The notes beneath the pieces were generated by a model that did no database searches, was not told the DNA's origin, and worked only from the letters and a program-made list of their open reading frames with translations. Positions 60,483 through 64,000 of a stretch of 64,000 bases of DNA are shown one piece after another. Within the stretch, counting starts at the first letter, position 1. Each line of letters opens with the position of its first letter. The stretch lies in contig CAKZUK010000001.1 in assembly GCA_937921775.1 (NCBI GenBank), forward strand, positions 88,429 through 152,428, written 5' to 3'. A program made the translations under genes and the position numbers. This DNA comes from an uncultured Saprospiraceae bacterium (GTDB lineage Bacteria; Bacteroidota; Bacteroidia; Chitinophagales; Saprospiraceae).

Positions 60483-61478
60483 TTATCGTATCCATTTTTT
60501 CCTTCTAAAATAAACTACTGCGATTATTAAACTTATGACCATCAAGCCAATTGCAGCGGGATACCCAAATCGCCATCCTAGTTCAGGAATATTTTTAAAA
60601 TTCATTCCATATATTCCAGCAATGAGTGTTGGTAAAGAGATGCAAACAGTTATAATTGTTAGCGTTCTAAATATGCTATTTTGTTCTAAATCAATTTTAC
60701 TATTTATATTTTCTTTCAAATCATCGAGTCTGTCAAAGTTAAATTGAATGTGATCTGAAATTACTGCAATATCATCTAGTTCTAAATTTATTTTACTGGT
60801 TATTATTTTTTCCTCAAATTTGTTTTGTATAAGTAAATGAAGGATTCTTTGAAAATTACTGATCGATTCCTTTATCAAAAGGTTATTAAAATTTAGGATC
60901 ATTATTAAGTCTAAGTCCTTTGAAATAAACTTTTTTGAGTTTAAAATATTTTCATAAAACTGCTTTACTCTTTTGGAAATGATTTCTGTTAAGTCAGCAT
61001 AATAATCCGAAATTATTCCTATTTGAAATACAAAGTGTTCTAGGTGAGAACTAAAATTTATACTAGTGAAGTCATATCTTGTTTTTGTTAGTTGTACAAA
61101 GTTTTCATCAATACTTGAAGATAAAAAATAAAAGACAACTTGCTTTTTGATGATTATGAATATTTCTTCTTCTTTAAAAAGAGTATCGGAGTTATAATTA
61201 GGTATTGAAAAATTAAACGATAATTGGTCATTTGATTTTAAATAATGAGAGCTTATTTCAATATCTTCTTTTTGATTAAAGATGGATAGATCAATATCAA
61301 ATTTGTTGGAAATCTCCTTTAGTACTTGCTCCGTGTAATCAATTATGCGGATATTAAAGATGTCTTTAGCATGATAGTCAATTTCACCGATAGTGTTCAG
61401 CCTTTTCACTTCATTTGTCTTTAGGTATAATTCTATCATATTTTTTGTAGTGTCTCGTTTTATTTTTTCAATAGCCAT
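60483..61478 (-). CDS. corA: CorA-family metal ion transporter
   Basis: 331 residues. The CorA signature is at the C-terminus: a first span (LTIITVCISLPTLIAGIYG), the pore motif G-M-N at 291-293 and a second span (AAIGLMVISLIIAVVYF) with a basic tail. The cytoplasmic funnel part is helical (LDDIAVISDHIQFNFDRLDD). It moves Mg2+ (or Co2+/Ni2+) across the inner membrane. Its start overlaps the stop of the upstream lipoprotein gene by 19 bases, so the two are in one operon. Confidence 0.85.
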   Translation of the reverse strand: MAIEKIKRDTTKNMIELYLKTNEVKRLNTIGEIDYHAKDIFNIRIIDYTEQVLKEISNKFDIDLSIFNQKEDIEISSHYLKSNDQLSFNFSIPNYNSDTLFKEEEIFIIIKKQVVFYFLSSSIDENFVQLTKTRYDFTSINFSSHLEHFVFQIGIISDYYADLTEIISKRVKQFYENILNSKKFISKDLDLIMILNFNNLLIKESISNFQRILHLLIQNKFEEKIITSKINLELDDIAVISDHIQFNFDRLDDLKENINSKIDLEQNSIFRTLTIITVCISLPTLIAGIYGMNFKNIPELGWRFGYPAAIGLMVISLIIAVVYFRRKKWIR

Positions 61479-62200
61479 TGATTGAAATACAGGTGTTCTA
61501 TTTTTCGTCTAAAAGATGAATCAATCATTTCATTAATTTGCCATTCCTTATCAATGAGTTCTGTTCTATACCATATAGAGACATCATCCTTATTAAATAG
61601 GGAGTCCTTGTTTATATCTCTTCTAGTCTCTAAGATTATTTGATTAGAATTTGGTACGACCTCATAGTGTATTAAGTCTTCATTTATTGGTGAAATTCGT
61701 TTCAAGTTGGTTCCGTCAATTTCTGAAATAAATAAAAATTCAGGATCTTTTTGATTTAATTTTCTGTCTTTGTTATAGTCGATATCACCAATTTTGTAAA
61801 GAATCTTTCCGTCCAATGATTTTAATTTTCGCTCATGTTCCGTTGCATTATTTTTAGTTGAAATACTTGAAATTCTATACTTATCTTCCGTCAATAATCT
61901 TGTTTCATTTGATTTTGTGTTATAGAATAGTACATTCCAATACCTTGGATATTCATTGTATTCATAGCTAACTTTGCTATACGATTTTCTTTTTTGAATG
62001 AATTCTGTCGAGATAGGAATTAGTACTTGGTCATTGCTATCTAGGATTATTGGTTTTTCATATTTGAATCTGAATTTTTCTAAAATAGAATCTATCTGCG
62101 TCTGCGATAAATTTTCTTGGTCAATTAACTCAATTCTTTTTTCGTCTTTTTGACAAGCTATAAAAGCTATTAGGACTAAGATGCAAAACAATTGTCTCAT
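61460..62200 (-). CDS. Lipoprotein of unknown function in corA operon
   Basis: 246 residues with a lipoprotein signal (QLFCILVLIAFIAC). Beta-rich body with Asp/Asn-rich loops (DIDYNKDRKLNQKDPEF, RRDINKDSLFNKDDVSI) that look like calcium-binding or dockerin-style D-x-N-x-D motifs, and strands such as YWNVLFYNTKSNETRLL resembling propeller repeats. Overlaps corA by 19 bases. The pairing suggests a periplasmic role in metal handling, which is inference only. I do not recognise the family. Confidence 0.6.
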   Translation of the reverse strand: MRQLFCILVLIAFIACQKDEKRIELIDQENLSQTQIDSILEKFRFKYEKPIILDSNDQVLIPISTEFIQKRKSYSKVSYEYNEYPRYWNVLFYNTKSNETRLLTEDKYRISSISTKNNATEHERKLKSLDGKILYKIGDIDYNKDRKLNQKDPEFLFISEIDGTNLKRISPINEDLIHYEVVPNSNQIILETRRDINKDSLFNKDDVSIWYRTELIDKEWQINEMIDSSFRRKIEHLYFNQWLLKK

Positions 62201-62318
62201 GGTATGTTTTTTTTGAATCTAATTTTAATTTAGATATGCTTGCTCGTTTTTTTTAAGACACAAGTGCTTTAGTTATACACTGTGTGGATCGAGTGGGAGG
62301 GGGTCGACTGAATCTTTT

Positions 62319-63206
62319 TTATCCTTCAGGGTTTAATACCTTCCATTCGTTATCAGATTTGTAAGTATTCAACCTTTGAATTGATTTTCCACCATCAGGA
62401 TGATAACAGACTTCTGTAATGATCATATGATTACTACTAATTTTTTCTCTCTTTGGGAAAGCCCTTTTAATTCCTTTAAATTTAGGCATTCCATTCTCTT
62501 GAAGAGATTTGATAAATGAAAGTTTAAGTACTTCTGCCGTTTGGAGAATAACTTCCTCTCCAAGGTCTTCGCTTCCCATTTTTGCAAGCATTAATTCCGC
62601 TTCTTTATGAAAGTCTTTACAATCAATTGCTTTTTCAATATTATCTTCATCAAATGCTTTTTCAATTTTTACTATAGCGCCTTCTGGGCTAGAATGGGAA
62701 GGAAGAAAGTAATCTTCACCTTCATCAATAAACATTCCGCCAAGTCCTTTGTCAAAGTTTTGTAAACGATCACCTGATAAATCATCTCGAATCGCTCTAA
62801 TTGTATAACCTCCAATAAGACGGCCATTCTCTAATATCATCCAATCAGAAATAAGTTTTCTGTCGATACCTATTTTTTGATTTAAAGCTATATTTTTTAC
62901 ATCAATAGGTTCATTACCAACTATTCCGAACAAGTTTCCTTCGTCATCAAAATTTGGATCTGAAAGCCAAATATGCTCTACCTTTTCATTTTCTTCAATT
63001 TTCACTTTGATTGAAAAATATTGCTGACCTTCTTTAGGAGACTTTAGGCAATCCTCAAAATAGTGTAGCGTTAGTCTTGATTTTTCTATCGCCCAGTTCA
63101 TTTTTTCATCTTCACTTTGTACATCAACTACGACTGGTTCATTCGTTCTATTACGAAATTTTTTAGTGTCTTTTTTCTTCCCAAATAATTTTGAAAATAA
63201 GCCCAT
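62319..63206 (-). CDS. DUF2314 domain protein
   Basis: 295 residues, cytoplasmic. A basic start (FGKKKDTKKF), then DUF2314 at about 33-150: MNWAIEKSRLTLHYFEDCL, YFSIKVKIEEN-x-x-x-EHIWLSDP, FGIVGNEPIDVKNIALNQ and SDWMILENGRLIGGYTIRAI. The C-terminal half (about 170-290) has an alpha/beta pattern (DYFLPSHSSPEGAIVKIEKA) not assigned to a family. DUF2314 proteins are often encoded with contact-dependent toxins or immunity genes, but none is near. Single gene. Confidence 0.78.
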   Translation of the reverse strand: MGLFSKLFGKKKDTKKFRNRTNEPVVVDVQSEDEKMNWAIEKSRLTLHYFEDCLKSPKEGQQYFSIKVKIEENEKVEHIWLSDPNFDDEGNLFGIVGNEPIDVKNIALNQKIGIDRKLISDWMILENGRLIGGYTIRAIRDDLSGDRLQNFDKGLGGMFIDEGEDYFLPSHSSPEGAIVKIEKAFDEDNIEKAIDCKDFHKEAELMLAKMGSEDLGEEVILQTAEVLKLSFIKSLQENGMPKFKGIKRAFPKREKISSNHMIITEVCYHPDGGKSIQRLNTYKSDNEWKVLNPEG

Positions 63207-63435
63207 AGTTTGATTTTTTGATGAATGATAAGTTTGGCTAAGTTGCCGTGTTTAGCATTTTTTGAACTAAATGCTATCTAATGTTCTAGGCATTGTCGAC
63301 CTATAGCTCAAAGCGCTTTATAACTTAAATATAGTAAATCTTCCCCATATTGAATAACAATTAAATCGCAAAATAATACGAGCTTCCTAAAACAAAATAA
63401 ACAACTACCTTTAGCCAATAAAACCATACAAATAA

Positions 63436-63564
63436 ATGCACAAAGTAAGTCTAATCCTCTTAATCATAAGTCTATTAAGTCAATCTCTTCAAGCCCAACA
63501 CAATTGGCAAAGAACAAACCCTGGAGGAGGAGCTATCGCCATGACGGCTTTGCTTTGGTCTTGA
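63436..63564 (+). pseudogene. Truncated N-terminus of a secreted protein
   Basis: Read by hand: 42 codons with a clean signal peptide (HKVSLILLIISLLSQSLQAQ) and the start of a mature surface protein (HNWQRTNPGGGAIAM), the opening of many T9SS sialidase/VPS10-type or FG-GAP-type proteins. It ends at a TGA and is followed at once by a terminator of the other strand. A gene of this type is usually over 500 residues, so this is a broken remnant. Confidence 0.55.
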
Positions 63565-63600
63565 AAAAAAAAGTCCTCTGATCCGAAGAGCAGAGGACTT
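63564..63600 (-). terminator. Terminator of the redoxin gene
   Basis: A perfect 10-base stem AAGTCCTCTG / CAGAGGACTT (63571-63580 and 63591-63600) followed on the minus strand by a run of T. It lies about 140 bases beyond the stop of the minus-strand gene at 63738. Confidence 0.75.
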
Positions 63601-63737
63601 AGGTGCTTCAAAATAGAAGGAGCTAATATTTTGTTTATTCAGAAGTTGTAAACTTCATTTTGCTGAACGATCCAAAATAAAAGATAATTTCCATATTAGT
63701 TCTCTGTTCATAAACGCTATTATCTAATAAGTTTTCT

Positions 63738-64000
63738 TTACAAGGTCTTCAAAACGGCGAGCAGTGTTTCCGGTTTCAATCGAATCGCATGATTTGGATT
63801 TACATATTGAAACTCCACGATATTTTCTTTAATCACAAATATGGCAGGAACAGGCAACGAATGATGATCTTCTCCACTCCATGCTTCTAAATCTAATTTG
63901 TAGGCCGTCTTGTATTTTTCAAACAAGGTACTATCGACTTTCCAATCTAGTCCAAATGCCATGATGGTTTCCGCTTTGGAGTCGGAGTATACGTCAATCT
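63738..64000 (-). CDS. AhpC/TSA-like redoxin, C-terminal part
   Basis: The gene runs off the right edge; the frame is open from 64000 to the stop at 63738 (87 codons visible, an internal Met at 63962 is not the start). The visible part VYSDSKAETIMAFGLDWKVD, HSLPVPAIFVIKENI and FQYVNPNHAIRLKPETLLAV is the second half of a peroxiredoxin-like fold of the thiol-specific antioxidant type; the active-site Cys is outside the window. Probably reduces peroxides or acts as a thiol oxidoreductase. Confidence 0.75.
   Translation of the reverse strand, partial: IDVYSDSKAETIMAFGLDWKVDSTLFEKYKTAYKLDLEAWSGEDHHSLPVPAIFVIKENIVEFQYVNPNHAIRLKPETLLAVLKTL

Noticed and set aside
1-64000. tRNA, rRNA or tmRNA genes
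   Set aside because: No cloverleaf with a GTTCNANNC T-arm and no ribosomal RNA stretch was recognised on either strand by eye; a covariance search would be decisive.

Overview
The window is AT-rich and looks like the chromosome of a Bacteroidota bacterium, most likely a Saprospiria-type gliding organism. The evidence is: (i) several secreted proteins with a Type IX secretion (Por) C-terminal sorting domain (at 913, 25765, 45257, 55305 and 57279); (ii) a CarboxypepD_reg/TonB outer-membrane receptor; (iii) the Bacteroidota promoter -7 element TAnnTTTG in front of many genes; (iv) an RRM protein with a Gly-rich tail; (v) families common in this phylum (DUF5362, DUF4105, DUF2341, DUF1801, SMP-30 lipoproteins, EAD11). 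The assignment below phylum level is inference. I see no rRNA, tRNA, CRISPR array, insertion sequence or intact prophage.

Layout. 1-7.4 kb: secreted proteins, a thiamine-binding protein, phosphofructokinase, a hydrolase, a two-lipoprotein operon and small membrane proteins. 7.4-17.2 kb: an orphan B12-binding radical SAM enzyme, a DEAD-box helicase/CvfB pair, a GH19 lysozyme/chitinase, and an EAD11 adaptor coupled to a DinB protein. 17.2-19.7 kb: a structured intergenic region, a 43-residue GG-leader peptide gene, and a divergent helical-repeat protein. 20-36 kb: a large SNF2 helicase, a T9SS metallophosphatase, a patatin, CHAP, GNAT and DUF4105 proteins, an SMP-30 lipoprotein and an RNA-binding protein. 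36-41 kb: a BcrAB-like ABC transporter, a hexanucleotide repeat, a serine hydrolase and a SUFU-domain protein. 41.4-46.8 kb: an EAD-TM-OmpA fusion, a second 43-residue GG-leader peptide with an attenuator-like terminator, a TPR sensor kinase, and a T9SS protein. 47-64 kb: a TonB receptor, a LacI regulator whose operator faces an orphan short transcript, lipoproteins, two T9SS enzymes, an arylamine N-acetyltransferase, CorA, and two gene remnants.

The part most worth following is the pair of orphan GG-leader micropeptides (17823-17954 minus and 42883-43014 plus). Both are exactly 43 residues with a Lys-rich leader and a Gly-Gly junction, and each lies next to a protein of helical (TPR-like) repeats. 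The second one is followed by a strong terminator only 12 bases before the start codon of a histidine kinase with a predicted periplasmic TPR sensor. That leaves little space for a separate kinase promoter and suggests read-through control. No peptide modification enzyme or peptidase-type exporter lies beside either gene, so export and maturation would have to be in trans. The other accessory theme is effector-associated (EAD) adaptor domains, once with a coupled DinB protein and once tethered through a membrane span to an OmpA-like domain.

Most other genes are single or two-gene units with ordinary metabolic, envelope or housekeeping roles. Small ORFs missed by length cut-offs (6695, 17823, 42883, 50479, 52597) were read by hand, and several start codons were moved to internal ATGs that open a signal peptide or family-typical N-terminus.
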